Below, piece by piece: positions 6,679 to 16,224 of a stretch of DNA of 64,000 bases (position 1 is the first letter of the stretch; each line of letters starts with the position of its first letter). The DNA is taken from NCBI GenBank assembly GCA_019635875.1, contig JAHBYP010000013.1, positions 62,001 through 126,000 of the forward strand. Direction: 5' to 3'. The DNA is from Alphaproteobacteria bacterium (lineage in GTDB: Bacteria > Pseudomonadota > Alphaproteobacteria > Reyranellales > Reyranellaceae). The translations under genes were made by a program, and so were the position numbers. The notes under the pieces were generated by a model that saw only the letters and a program-made list of their open reading frames with translations, searched no databases and had not been told where the DNA came from.

Positions 6679-8559
6679 CTAGTCGATGACGATCACGTCC
6701 GGATCCGGTGGATCGGCATAGAGCTTGTCGACCAGCGCCTTGCGCCGCGCCAGCGTGGCGCGCTGGTTGATGTAGCCCTTGTCGGTCAGTTCGTGGCCGT
6801 CGACCGAGGGCGGCTCGATCATCAGGAGTGCGCGCTTGACCTGCATCGAGGAGCCGCGCGCGTCCCGGTTCATCGCGGCGATGCCGTCCTTCAGGCGGGC
6901 GATGACCGCGGGATGGCGCAGCAGGCCGGCGAGCGGCAGCTTGCCCTCGCTGTCGCCGGCGAGCAGGCGGCAGGCGGCGATGTTGGGGAAGCCGAGGATG
7001 GCGACATAGCCCTTGTCCTGCCCGGCGATCACCGCGTCCTGCAGCACCGGCGTGGCGGCGGCGATCACCGTGGTGCGCAGCGTGCCGACCAGCACGAAGG
7101 TGCCGGACATCAGCTTGAAATCCTCGACCACGCGGCCGTCGAAGACCAGGCCCTGCGCTGGATCGTCGGGATCGACGAAGCGGCCGGCATCGCCGATGCG
7201 GTAGAAGCCCTCCTCGTCGAGCATCGTGGCGGTGAGCTCGGGCTGCCGGTGATAGCCCGGCGTGACGATGATGCCGCGCAGGCGCAGCTCGTAGCGACCG
7301 TCCTCGCCGGCCGGGATCATCTTCAGCTCGACGCCGGGGAAGGGCAGGCCGATCAGCCCGACGCGTTCGCTTGCCCAGTGCACGCTGGTCGCCGTCGGCG
7401 CCGTCTCGGTGCAGCCCCAGCCGGTGACGAAGGGGATGCGATAGCCGGTATGGCGCACCGCCAGCGCCTGCATGCGGTCGTATAGATCGTCGGGCAGGGT
7501 GGCGCCGCCATAGGCCAGCACCTTGAGGTCGCGGAAGAAGGTGCGCGCCAGTTCGTCGTCGCGTTCCAGCGCGGTGGCCAGCATGGCGAAGCCCGCCGGC
7601 ACGTTGGCGAAATACGTCGTGGGCACCTCGCGCAGGTTGCGCAGCGTCTCCTCGAACAGGCCCGGCACCGGCCGGCCGTCGTCGATATAGGTCGTGCCGC
7701 CATCGGCGAGGTTGGCCTGGAAGGTCGCGTTGCCGCCCATGGTGTGGTTCCACGGCAGCCAGTCGAGCATCACGCCCGGCGGCTCGTCCGGCTGGCGCAC
7801 GCGCGACATCTGCCCCATGGCGATGTTGGCGCACATCATCTCCTGGGTGTTGACCACGGCCTTGGGCATGCCGGTCGAGCCCGAGGTGAACAGGAACTTG
7901 CCCACCGTCTTGCCGTCGATCGCTTCGAGCGAGCGGGCCACCGCGTCGGTCGGCGTCGTCGCCTCGAGCGCCGCGAAGGGCGTTGATTGCAGGCCCGGCG
8001 GCGCCTCGGCGACATGCACCAGGGTCACGCCTTCGAGCAGGCCGGCGGCGTCGAGCGAGGCGAGTGCACGGGCGAACATCGCACCGTTCTGCACGAAGAT
8101 CATCGCCGGGCGGATCAGCCTCACGATGTAGGCCAGCTTGGCGTGATCCTGGCTCATGAGCGAATAGGCCGGCGAGGCCGGCGCCAGCGGCGCGCGCGCC
8201 TGCATCGCCGCCATGGTCAGGAGCGCGAACTCGATCGAGTTGCCGCTGATCGGCATGATCGGGCCGTCGGGCCCCAAGCCGCGGTCGAGCAGGGCCTGGG
8301 TCAGCGCATCGACGCGGCGCCTGGCCTCGGCGTAGGTGACCTTGAGCCAGGCGCGATCCGGCCCGCGACGCTGCGCCAGCCAGACGCGGTCCGGCGCCTC
8401 GTGTGCCCATTTCGCCAGGAACTCCGGCACGTGGCGCCGGTAGGGGATCAGCCGGTGGCGCGAGCGCAGCACCATGCTGCCGTCGGCGCGACGGTCGAGC
8501 TCGACGTCGCGGCTCAGGAACTCGATCGGCCGGAACGGCGCCTTCACCTGGGTATCCAA
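6679..8559 (-). CDS. Feruloyl-CoA synthase-type AMP-dependent acyl-CoA ligase
   Basis: About 626 residues of the ANL adenylating superfamily; closest in look to feruloyl-CoA synthases, which activate hydroxycinnamic acids with ATP and CoA. Motifs: 'FLFTSGSTGMPKAVV' (P-loop), 'MLDWLPWNHTMGGN', 'VTGWGCTETAPTAT' and 'FYRIGDAGRFVDP'; the C-terminal hinge is 'LVFDGRVVEDFKLMSG' and a late lysine lies in 'ELTDKGYINQRA'. I place the start at a TTG (8559) because GGAGAAACGTCC precedes it; another in-frame TTG at 8625 has no ribosome site. It is divergent from a MarR-GNAT regulator, the classic repressor type for hydroxycinnamate genes. Confidence 0.88.
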   Translation of the reverse strand: MDTQVKAPFRPIEFLSRDVELDRRADGSMVLRSRHRLIPYRRHVPEFLAKWAHEAPDRVWLAQRRGPDRAWLKVTYAEARRRVDALTQALLDRGLGPDGPIMPISGNSIEFALLTMAAMQARAPLAPASPAYSLMSQDHAKLAYIVRLIRPAMIFVQNGAMFARALASLDAAGLLEGVTLVHVAEAPPGLQSTPFAALEATTPTDAVARSLEAIDGKTVGKFLFTSGSTGMPKAVVNTQEMMCANIAMGQMSRVRQPDEPPGVMLDWLPWNHTMGGNATFQANLADGGTTYIDDGRPVPGLFEETLRNLREVPTTYFANVPAGFAMLATALERDDELARTFFRDLKVLAYGGATLPDDLYDRMQALAVRHTGYRIPFVTGWGCTETAPTATSVHWASERVGLIGLPFPGVELKMIPAGEDGRYELRLRGIIVTPGYHRQPELTATMLDEEGFYRIGDAGRFVDPDDPAQGLVFDGRVVEDFKLMSGTFVLVGTLRTTVIAAATPVLQDAVIAGQDKGYVAILGFPNIAACRLLAGDSEGKLPLAGLLRHPAVIARLKDGIAAMNRDARGSSMQVKRALLMIEPPSVDGHELTDKGYINQRATLARRKALVDKLYADPPDPDVIVID

Positions 8560-8625
8560 GGACGTTTCTCCACCACGCGTGTTCGTTGTTGCAGGCGGTG
8601 TAGCGGCGGCGGGCGGCGGCGGCAA

Positions 8626-8660
8626 TGATTGACTAAAGCAACTAACTGGTTGACGATCGT
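8626..8660. promoter_or_regulatory. Putative MarR operator between ligase and regulator genes
   Basis: This AT-richer gap contains CAACTAACTGGTTG at 8639-8652, with CAAC/GTTG arms, preceded by TTGACTAA at 8629-8636. MarR proteins usually bind such 15-20 bp imperfect palindromes overlapping promoters of divergent genes. Inferred from position and partial symmetry only. Confidence 0.4.
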
Positions 8661-8663
8661 CGG

Positions 8664-9593
8664 ATGAGCGACACCGAACTGGACCGCCGCGTGCGCGCCA
8701 TGCGCCGCTTCAGCCGCTTCTACACCGCGCGCATCGGCGCCCTGCGCGAGGGGCTGAACGACGGGCCCTTCGGCCTGACCGAGGGGCGCGTGATGTACGA
8801 GCTGGTGCATCGCGACGGGCTGGCGGCCAGCGACCTGGTGCGCGAGCTCGGGCTCGATGCCGGCTATCTCAGCCGCATCCTGTCGAAGCTGGTCCGCCAG
8901 GGCGTGGTCGAGCGTCTGCGCTCGGTCGAGGATGGGCGGCGCCAGGTGCTGGCCGTGACGCGCGCCGGCCGCCGGGTCTTCGCGCCCGTCGAGCGCGCCT
9001 CGCAGAACGAGCTGCGGGCGATGCTGGGCCAGGTGGCCGAGCCGGACCAGCGCCGGCTGCTCGAGGCGATGGACACGATCGAGCGCGTGCTGGGAGGCAA
9101 CCGCGAGCCCGCCGCCTACGTCCTGCGCCCGCATCGCATCGGCGACATGGGCTGGGTGGTGAGCCGCCATGGCACGCTCTACGCCGAGGAGTTCGGCTGG
9201 AACCACGAGTTCGAGGGCCTTGTGGCGGAGATCGCCTCGAAGTTCATCCGCGAGTTCGATCCGGCGCACGAGCGCTCGGTGATCGCCGAGAAGGACGGCA
9301 GGCCGGTGGGCTGCGCCTTCGTCGTGCGCGACAGCGCCCGAGTGGCGCGGCTGCGCCTGGTGCTGGTCGAGCCGCAGACGCGCGGCAGCGGGCTGGGCCG
9401 CATGCTGGTCCGCGAATGCGAGCGGTTCGCGCGCGAGAAGGGCTATCGCAAGATGACCCTGTGGACGCACGACGTGCTGGTCGCGGCGCGCGCGATCTAC
9501 GCCTCCGAGGGCTATCGCCTGGTCGAGGAGGAGCGCTACCACAAGTTCGGCAAGGACCTGATCGGCGAGACCTGGGAAAAGGCGCTGGTGTGA
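8664..9593 (+). CDS. MarR-type regulator fused to GNAT acetyltransferase
   Basis: A 309-residue two-domain protein. Residues about 1-145 are a winged-helix MarR domain ('RVMYELVHRDGLAASDLVREL', then 'YLSRILSKLVRQGVVER' and the wing 'SVEDGRRQVLAVTRAG'). Residues about 155-309 are a GNAT fold: 'LRLVLVEPQTRGSGLGRMLV' is the acetyl-CoA pyrophosphate loop, and the end 'YRLVEEERYHKFGKDLIGE' is typical of this fusion family. It may sense a CoA thioester and repress the divergent feruloyl-CoA-synthase-like gene. The stop overlaps the GTG start of the next reading frame (GTGA). Confidence 0.88.
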   Translation: MSDTELDRRVRAMRRFSRFYTARIGALREGLNDGPFGLTEGRVMYELVHRDGLAASDLVRELGLDAGYLSRILSKLVRQGVVERLRSVEDGRRQVLAVTRAGRRVFAPVERASQNELRAMLGQVAEPDQRRLLEAMDTIERVLGGNREPAAYVLRPHRIGDMGWVVSRHGTLYAEEFGWNHEFEGLVAEIASKFIREFDPAHERSVIAEKDGRPVGCAFVVRDSARVARLRLVLVEPQTRGSGLGRMLVRECERFAREKGYRKMTLWTHDVLVAARAIYASEGYRLVEEERYHKFGKDLIGETWEKALV

Positions 9594-10305
9594 GCCCGGC
9601 GCTGCCGATCCTCGCCGCGGCGACCAACGGCGTGCTGATCGGCGCGGCGATGGTCGCCAGCCGCTTGGCGCTCGAGCAGATGCCGCCGGCGACCCTGGCG
9701 CTGCTGCGCTACAGCGGCGGCGCGCTCTGCCTGCTGCCGCCGCTGCTGCTGATCCGCCGGGTGCGCTTCGAGCGGCGTGACCTGGTGCCGGTGGCGCTGC
9801 TCGGCATCGTGCAGTTCGGCGTCCTGGTGGCGCTGCTGAACTGGGGCCTGCAGCGCATGCCCGCGGCGCGCGCGGCCCTGATTTTTGCCACGTTCCCGCT
9901 GCTCACCATGCTGCTGGCCGCCGTCATGCGGCTGGAGCGGCTGAGCCTGGCGAAGGCGGCGGGCGTGCTGCTGACCTTCGCCGGCGTGGCGCTGGCGCTG
10001 GGCGAGAAGGCGCTGGGCGCCGAGGCCGGCTGGTGGGGCGAGGCCGCGGTCTTCGCGGCGGCGCTCAGCGGTGCGGTTTGCAGGTGCTGTTCGTCGGCCT
10101 GGCCAGCGCCGCGGCCTATTTCCTCTGGCTCTGGGCGCTGGCCCATACCAGCCCGACCAAGGTGACGGTCTTCGTCTCGATCAGCCCGCCGACCGCGGCG
10201 CTGCTCGGCTGGGCGCTGCTGGGCGAGGCCTTGTCACCGCTGTTCCTCACCGCGGTGGCCTGCCTCGCCGGCGGGCTGTGGCTGGCACATCGAACTACTT
10301 CCTGA
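9590..10305 (+). pseudogene. EamA/DMT family transporter, broken by internal deletion and frameshift
   Basis: The first half (GTG at 9590, overlapping the regulator's stop) encodes a normal EamA half: 'VLIGAAMVASRLALEQMP' through 'LLTFAGVALALGEKALG'. Near 10080 the frame becomes nonsense, while a different frame from about 10080 to 10305 encodes the end of the second EamA half ('QVLFVGLASAAAYFLWLWAL' to 'LAGGLWLAHRTTS'). Joined, they give about 238 residues against about 290 in intact ten-helix proteins, so roughly 50 residues of the fifth to seventh helices are missing together with a frame change. Either a true pseudogene or an assembly gap. Confidence 0.75.
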
Positions 10306-10789
10306 AGCCGATGTGCTGCATGTACTCCTTCAGCGCCAGGTTCCACCAGTCCATGTAGGCGCGGAAGCTGACGTCGATGTCGGCGCCCTTGGGGTTGACG
10401 TTCATCTTGAGGCGATAGCGGCCCTCGCCGTCGGTCGAGGCCTGCGCCAGCCGCTTGGTCTCGTTCCAGCGATTGATCTGCTCCAGCGTCGGCTGCGGGT
10501 TGAGGTCGTGGAAGCTGGCCCAGAACTGGTAGCTGCGGCAGCGCACCGGCTGCGCCTGCTTCTGGCAATTGTAGAAGAAGATCACGAAATTGATGTTCTG
10601 CGTGCGGGCCTCGATCTCCGGCTCGCCGTCCTTGTCTATGCTCAGCTTCGCCGTGTTGCCCAGCACCTGCAGGACGCGCACCAGATCCGCCGGGTCGACC
10701 TCGCCGCTGGTCGGCGCCGTGATCTGCGCGGCGGCCAGGGTCGGCACCAGGGCCACGAGCGCTGCGGCGAATATCGATCGAAGAAACAT
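10295..10789 (-). CDS. Secreted YbjN-domain-like protein
   Basis: A 164-residue protein with a clear signal peptide (MFLRSIFAAALVALVPTLAA, cleavage near AAAQ) and a mature domain resembling the YbjN/TY-type sensory-transduction fold: 'DLVRVLQVLGNTAKLSIDKD' , 'IFFYNCQKQAQPVRCRSYQF', 'INRWNETKRLAQASTDGEGR', 'LALKEYMQHIGF'. Two cysteines (in YNCQ and RCRS) could form a periplasmic disulfide. Function unknown; likely envelope. It converges with the broken EamA gene and overlaps its end by 11 bp. Divergent from the acyl-CoA dehydrogenase at 11009. Confidence 0.75.
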   Translation of the reverse strand: MFLRSIFAAALVALVPTLAAAQITAPTSGEVDPADLVRVLQVLGNTAKLSIDKDGEPEIEARTQNINFVIFFYNCQKQAQPVRCRSYQFWASFHDLNPQPTLEQINRWNETKRLAQASTDGEGRYRLKMNVNPKGADIDVSFRAYMDWWNLALKEYMQHIGFRK

Positions 10790-11008
10790 GACGGTCTCCG
10801 GCGTGGAATTTCCGCTCGCATCGTAGTCGATCCGATGCGGTTCCGCGAAGCGGAGGCTGGTGGTGGCGTGCGGGAAAATGGCCGTTCATTTCACCGTCGA
10901 TTTGCGCCAGAGTCCGGCCATCCCAACGATGACAGCCCGGCCGGTCGGCCGCCGGGCAGATGGCGCGATCGGCGCGCCGCGGGAAGCGCCGCACGAGGAG
11001 AGGCAACG

Positions 11009-12232
11009 ATGGATTTCGAATACTCCGACCGCACCAAGGACCTGCTGGAGCGGATGCACAAGTTCATGGACGAGGTGATCTACCCGGCCGAGGAGGTCTA
11101 CGAGCAGCAGATGGAAAGCGCGAAGGACCGCTGGTCGCTGCCGCCCGTCATGGAGGAGTGCAAGGCCGAGGCGAAGAAGCGCGGCCTGTGGAACATGTTC
11201 CTGCCCAAGGACCGCGACAGCGGCGACACGCACGGCACGATGGGCCTGTCGAACCTGGAATACGCGCCGATCTGCGAGGTGCTCGGCCGCTCCAGCATCG
11301 CCTCGGAGGCGACCAACTGCTCGGCGCCCGACACCGGCAACATGGAAGTCTTCGCGCGCTACGCCTCGCCCGAGCTGAAGAAGAAGTGGCTCACGCCGCT
11401 GCTCAACGGCGAGATCCGTTCCTGCTTCGCCATGACGGAGCCCGCGGTCGCCTCGTCGGACGCCAAGAACATCGAGAGCCGCATCGAGAGCGATGGAGAT
11501 CACTACGTGATCAACGGCCGCAAGTGGTGGTCCTCGGGCATGGGCGACCCGCGCTGCAAGGTCATCGTCTTCATGGGCAAGAGCGATCCCAACGCGCCGG
11601 CCTACCGCCAGCAGTCGATGATCATCGTCCCGCGCGACACGCCCGGCATCAAGATCGTCAAGATGCTGCACGTCTTCGGCTATGACGACGCGCCGCACGG
11701 CCACGCCGAGGTGATCTACGACAACGTGCGCGTGCCCAAGGAGAACATGCTGCTGGGCGAGGGTCGCGGCTTCGAGATCGCGCAGGGCCGCCTCGGGCCG
11801 GGCCGCATCCATCACTGCATGCGCGCCATCGGTGTGGCGGAACGCGCGCTGGAGATGGCGATCAAGCGCGCCAAGAGCCGTGTCGCCTTCGGCCAGCGGG
11901 TGTCGGAGATGGGCGTGACCAAGGCGCATGTCGCCGACATGCGCATGGAGATCGACATGGCCCGCCTGCTGGTGCTCAAGGCGGCCTGGGCGATGGACAA
12001 GTTCGGCAACAAGGAAGCGCGCCAGCAGATCGCCATGATCAAGGTCGCGGTGCCCAACATCACCTCGAAGGTCGTCGACCGCTGCCTGCAGCTGCATGGC
12101 GCCGGCGGCGTCTCGCAGGTCTTCAAGCTGGCCAGCATGTACGCGCACCAGCGCACTCTGCGCCTGGCCGACGGTCCGGACGAGGTCCATCGCGACCAGG
12201 TCGGCCGCATGGAGATCGCCAAGCACAATTGA
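11009..12232 (+). CDS. Acyl-CoA dehydrogenase, ACAD10/11-like
   Basis: A 407-residue FAD enzyme of the acyl-CoA dehydrogenase superfamily, closest in style to ACAD10/ACAD11 (4-hydroxy-acyl-CoA type). N-terminal helical domain 'RTKDLLERMHKFMDEVIYPA'; FAD/substrate middle domain with 'CFAMTEPAVASSDAKNIES' and 'WWSSGMGDPRCKVIVFMG'; C-terminal helical domain with 'GPGRIHHCMRAIGVAERAL' and 'LQLHGAGGVSQVFKLASMYA'. The start at 11009 follows GGAGAGGCAACG. It oxidises an acyl-CoA to enoyl-CoA, passing electrons to ETF. It stands alone on this strand; the substrate is not identifiable. Confidence 0.9.
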   Translation: MDFEYSDRTKDLLERMHKFMDEVIYPAEEVYEQQMESAKDRWSLPPVMEECKAEAKKRGLWNMFLPKDRDSGDTHGTMGLSNLEYAPICEVLGRSSIASEATNCSAPDTGNMEVFARYASPELKKKWLTPLLNGEIRSCFAMTEPAVASSDAKNIESRIESDGDHYVINGRKWWSSGMGDPRCKVIVFMGKSDPNAPAYRQQSMIIVPRDTPGIKIVKMLHVFGYDDAPHGHAEVIYDNVRVPKENMLLGEGRGFEIAQGRLGPGRIHHCMRAIGVAERALEMAIKRAKSRVAFGQRVSEMGVTKAHVADMRMEIDMARLLVLKAAWAMDKFGNKEARQQIAMIKVAVPNITSKVVDRCLQLHGAGGVSQVFKLASMYAHQRTLRLADGPDEVHRDQVGRMEIAKHN

Positions 12233-12334
12233 GGCTGTCCGCAGCATCAGCGAAAGGCCGCCGAAAGGCGGCCTTTCTGCTGGTGGTCGATCGTTCCATC
12301 CCGGCGACGGGGAGGGCGATCGCATATGGTGTTC

Positions 12335-12459
12335 TCCTCCCTCTCCCCGCTTGCGGGGAGAGGGTCGGGGTGGGGTCGTTTCAGGTTGGGCACTGCGGTG
12401 GTGCGACACTTGATGCAGCCCCTCACCCCAACCCTCTCCCCGCAAGCGGGGAGAGGGAG
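12335..12459. repeat. Paired palindromic repeat, family A copy 1
   Basis: Two inverted copies of CTCTCCCCGCTTGCGGGGAG-type hairpins flank a central segment containing TTTCAGGTTGGGCAC. Near-identical elements occur at 29460-29583 and 31915-32037. It lies between converging genes and may end transcription from both sides. Confidence 0.8.
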
Positions 12460-12478
12460 TAACTGCGGCGACGGGAGT

Positions 12479-12910
12479 CTATGGCTTGCGGCGTGCCGGC
12501 GGCTGGGGCTCCACCGGGCGGGTCGCCCGGTCGGGCTCGAAGCGAATGGGTGTCACGATGCGATCACGCAGCGGCCCGGACAGGTTGAGCTGCAGCATCC
12601 AGTCGCCGTGCATCTCGAGCACGAGGGTGAGCTGGTAGCGGCCTGGTTCCTCCGTTGGCGCCGCTTTCACGGGCCGCACGTTGTGCATCATCGGCATCGA
12701 CGGCATGTCGGCGCCGACGGTGAGCGTAATGCCGCTCAACGGCGCGTTGGTCCGCGCGTTCGTCAGCGTGACGGTGCAATCGTAGTGCAGCGCCGTGAGC
12801 GTCGGGCGGCAGGCGATCTCGGCCTTGGCTCGCACCTGGGCGATGGCGATCGTGGGCGAGCAGGCCGCCACTGCCGCGGCGAGGGCGAACGCCAGGTTGG
12901 TGGCCGTCAT
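12479..12910 (-). CDS. Secreted FixH/YtkA-like domain protein
   Basis: A 143-residue exported protein: signal peptide 'MTATNLAFALAAAVAACSPT' then an immunoglobulin-like YtkA/FixH-type beta domain with 'YDCTVTLTNARTNAPLSGI', 'TVGADMPSMPMMHNVRPV' and 'PGRYQLTLVLEMHGDWML'. The Met/His-rich loop (MPSMPMMH) is typical of this family and of copper-associated proteins, but metal binding is only suggested. It starts 5 bp after the end of the downstream LivM gene, so it is the last gene of the Liv operon, an unusual companion. C-terminal tail is Pro/Arg-rich. Confidence 0.72.
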   Translation of the reverse strand: MTATNLAFALAAAVAACSPTIAIAQVRAKAEIACRPTLTALHYDCTVTLTNARTNAPLSGITLTVGADMPSMPMMHNVRPVKAAPTEEPGRYQLTLVLEMHGDWMLQLNLSGPLRDRIVTPIRFEPDRATRPVEPQPPARRKP

Positions 12911-12915
12911 GCCAG

Positions 12916-13836
12916 CTACCTCCTCCCGTCCACGCCGGCGGGCCGGGAGCGGACAAGCCAGCGTGCGATGCGGTGGACGAGCCTCTCGTCGAGCAGGCCG
13001 CGCGGACGCACGATCAGCAACAGCGCGACGATGCCACCGAAGATGATCATGCGGTAGCCGGCCAGCGGCCTGATCGACTCGAGCAGGCCGATATCGATCA
13101 GGACGCCGAGCAGCGGACCGAGCGCCGTGCCGAGCCCGCCGATCAGGCCGTAGGCAAGGCTGTGGACTCCCAGCATCACGTCGAAGACGCGCGGCTCCAC
13201 GTAGGTCGTCAGATGGGCGTAGAGGCCGCCGCCGACGCCGGCCAGCGCGCCGGCGATCCCGGCGGCGAGGATCTTGTGCCCGGCGACCGGGATTCCCTGC
13301 AGTCCGGCGAGGGTCTCGTCCTCGCCGATCATGCGAAAGGCCACGCCCGTCCGCGACCGCTCGAGCAGGAAGAACCCCAGCAAGGCCGCTGCCAACAGAG
13401 CGTAGATCAGCAGCAGGAACTGAACGGCGTCGATGTTGTGGTCGAAGATGTAGCGGATGGCGCGGAATCCCTCTGCGCCGTTGGGCCCCACCAGCTCGCC
13501 GTCGATCTCGACCTGATAGCGGAACAGCTCGAACAGGATCCGGACCATCTCGGCGAACGCGAGCGTGGCGATCGAGAAATACAGCCCGTGCAGTCGCAGG
13601 GTCGGGATGCCGACCAGCACCGCGGCACCGCCGCCGCTCACGGCGCCCCAGGCGAGGGCCAGTGCCAGCGGCCAGCCCCACAGGGCAGTGGCAATTCCCG
13701 CGGCGTAGGCGCCAATCGCGAAGAAGGCCTGCTGGCCGAACGAGATCTCGCCCGTCAGCAGCAGCAGATAGGCCGACAGGGCGACGAACGAGACGACGCC
13801 GATGTTTGACAGCACGCCGATCATGTAGTCGTCCAT
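12916..13836 (-). CDS. livM: Branched-chain amino acid-type ABC transporter permease LivM (second set)
   Basis: A 306-residue polytopic permease of the BPD_transp_2 family. Family signatures: 'LLLTGEISFGQQAFFAIGAY', 'YFSIATLAFAEMVRILFEL', 'GEDETLAGLQGIPVAGHKI' (the coupling loop with the ATPase) and 'LIGGLGTALGPLLGVLIDIG', ending 'VRPRGLLDERLV'. It starts 4 bp after the stop of the preceding LivH, and is the inner-membrane subunit of a high-affinity importer. The same operon carries another LivM at 16217; the two are clearly diverged paralogues rather than a recent copy. Confidence 0.92.
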   Translation of the reverse strand: MDDYMIGVLSNIGVVSFVALSAYLLLLTGEISFGQQAFFAIGAYAAGIATALWGWPLALALAWGAVSGGGAAVLVGIPTLRLHGLYFSIATLAFAEMVRILFELFRYQVEIDGELVGPNGAEGFRAIRYIFDHNIDAVQFLLLIYALLAAALLGFFLLERSRTGVAFRMIGEDETLAGLQGIPVAGHKILAAGIAGALAGVGGGLYAHLTTYVEPRVFDVMLGVHSLAYGLIGGLGTALGPLLGVLIDIGLLESIRPLAGYRMIIFGGIVALLLIVRPRGLLDERLVHRIARWLVRSRPAGVDGRR

Positions 13837-13839
13837 GGC

Positions 13840-14727
13840 TCACGCCTTCTGCGTCGGGGCTTCGGTCAGTCTGCCGACCAGCCCGCGCGGGCGGATTGCC
13901 AGGAACGCGAACAGCACGAAGTAGGCCACCAGGTCGCGGACCTGCGGCCCGAAATACCACTGGCTTTGCATCTCAATGACGCCGAGAAGCAGCCCGCCCA
14001 GGATCGCGCCGGGAACCGAGCCGAGGCCGCCGATCATCATCGCGATCAGGCCCTTCAGGGTCGCCCACATCCCGAACATCGGCGTGACCTGCTGGTCGAC
14101 CGCCAGCACGAGGAAGCCCGCGACCCCGCCGACCGCGGAGGCGCCGGCGAAGGCCAGCGGCATCACCATCCTGACGTCGACACCGACGAGATGTGCGGCG
14201 AGCGGATTGCCGATGATGGCGCGCAGTGCGAGACCGAACCGCGTGCGGTAGAGCACGAGCTGAACGGCCGCCGCCAGAGCGAGCGCGCTGCACAGCATGA
14301 CGAGATGGTCGCCGCGGATCGCGAAAGGCCCGAGCTCGAGCGGCGCGCCGGTGGCGAGCGGCGGAAAGCCATAGGTGTGTCGCGGCAGGACAAGGATCGC
14401 CGCCTGCTCGAGCTGCATCCAGATCGCGAAGCTCGACACCATCGAAGCGATGGCCGCGCCGGCCTTCATCGGCGCGAAGCACAGCCTTTCGACATAGATG
14501 CCGGCCACTGCCGCGCCAACCACCACCGCCAGGGCGACGGTCAGCGGACCGGCGCCAAACTGCAGGTAGACGACCGTTCCGAAATAGCCGCCGATCATGA
14601 TCGACGGTCCGTAGGACAGGTTGAGCCTGCGCATCACGCCGAAGATGAGGGTGAAGCCTAGCGCCAGCAGTCCGTAGGACGAGCCGATCATCAGGCCATC
14701 GATCGTGTTCTGGACGAGGTCGATCAT
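13840..14727 (-). CDS. livH: Branched-chain amino acid-type ABC transporter permease LivH (second set)
   Basis: A 295-residue permease partner of LivM. Typical: 'IDLVQNTIDGLMIGSSYGLL', 'ALGFTLIFGVMRRLNLSYGP', 'GLALRAIIGNPLAAHLVGVD' (ATPase-coupling loop), 'LKGLIAMMIGGLGSVPGAIL' and the C-terminal 'FAFLAIRPRGLVGRL'. About eight membrane helices. Located 19 bp after LivF. With the LivM downstream it forms one of two translocation pores that would have to share the single LivG/LivF ATPase pair. Confidence 0.92.
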   Translation of the reverse strand: MIDLVQNTIDGLMIGSSYGLLALGFTLIFGVMRRLNLSYGPSIMIGGYFGTVVYLQFGAGPLTVALAVVVGAAVAGIYVERLCFAPMKAGAAIASMVSSFAIWMQLEQAAILVLPRHTYGFPPLATGAPLELGPFAIRGDHLVMLCSALALAAAVQLVLYRTRFGLALRAIIGNPLAAHLVGVDVRMVMPLAFAGASAVGGVAGFLVLAVDQQVTPMFGMWATLKGLIAMMIGGLGSVPGAILGGLLLGVIEMQSQWYFGPQVRDLVAYFVLFAFLAIRPRGLVGRLTEAPTQKA

Positions 14728-14746
14728 CGCCCCTCCATTGCCCGCG

Positions 14747-15474
<728 letters not shown>

Positions 15475-15478
<4 letters not shown>

Positions 15479-16224
15479 GCGGCTTCGGGAGCGCCGAGAT
15501 AGGCCTCCCGCACCAGCGGATCGGCCTGGACCTCGGCCGGCGTTCCCTCGGCGATCTTGCGTCCGAAGTTGAGCACGGCGATGCGGTCGGCGATCGCCAT
15601 CACCAGCTCCATGTGGTGCTCGATCAGCAGGACCGTGACGCCGTCGTCGCGAACCTTGCGGATGCGGTTGTCGAGCTGATCGATCTCCTCGGCGTTCATG
15701 CCGGCGGCGGGCTCGTCGAGCAACAGCAGCGCGGGCCTCGCCGACAGCGCGCGGGCGAACTCGAGGCGGCGTTGCTCGCCGAATGCCAGGTTCGCCGCCA
15801 GCTCATTGGACTTGTGCGCGAGGTCGAAGAACTCGAGCGTGCGCTCGATCTCGTTGCGGGCGCCGCGCGAGCCGCCGAACCAGCGCCGGCCGAAGTTCTG
15901 CCGGCGCTGCTCGCCTGAGTTCTGCGCGACCCAGAGGTTCTGCCAGACCGTCAGCTGCCCGAACAGCCGGATGTTCTGGAAGGTCCGCGCCACGCCCGCG
16001 GCCACGCGCGCGTGCATCGGCATGCTGGAAATGTCGGTGCCATTCAGCGCGATGCGGCCGGCCGTGAGCGGAAACAGGCCGCAGATGAGGTTGACGATGG
16101 TGCTCTTGCCGGAGCCGTTGGGACCGATGAGGGCGAGAATCTCGCCGCGAGCGACAGTCAGGTCGACGCCATCGACCGCGCGGACGCCGCCGAAATGCTT
16201 GCTGATGCCCTTGAGCTCAAGCAC
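15475..16224 (-). CDS. livG: ABC transporter ATP-binding protein LivG
   Basis: About 249 residues from the GTG at 16224 (VLELKGISKHFGG), chosen because CAGGGAGCAGTCCG precedes it and the family starts here; a longer frame from 16281 adds an unconserved 19 residues inside LivM. Walker A 'LIGPNGSGKSTIVNLI', signature 'LAFGEQRRLEFARALS' and Walker B 'LLLLDEPAAGMNAEEIDQ' are LivG-like, as is the C-terminal 'GTPAEVQADPLVREAYLG'. Overlaps the end of LivM by a few bases, indicating translational coupling. Confidence 0.92.

Noticed and set aside
8560..8625. Longer N-terminus of the feruloyl-CoA synthase-like protein from TTG at 8625
   Set aside because: No ribosome site, Pro/Ala low-complexity start; the TTG at 8559 has GGAGA seven bases upstream and lies at the family start.
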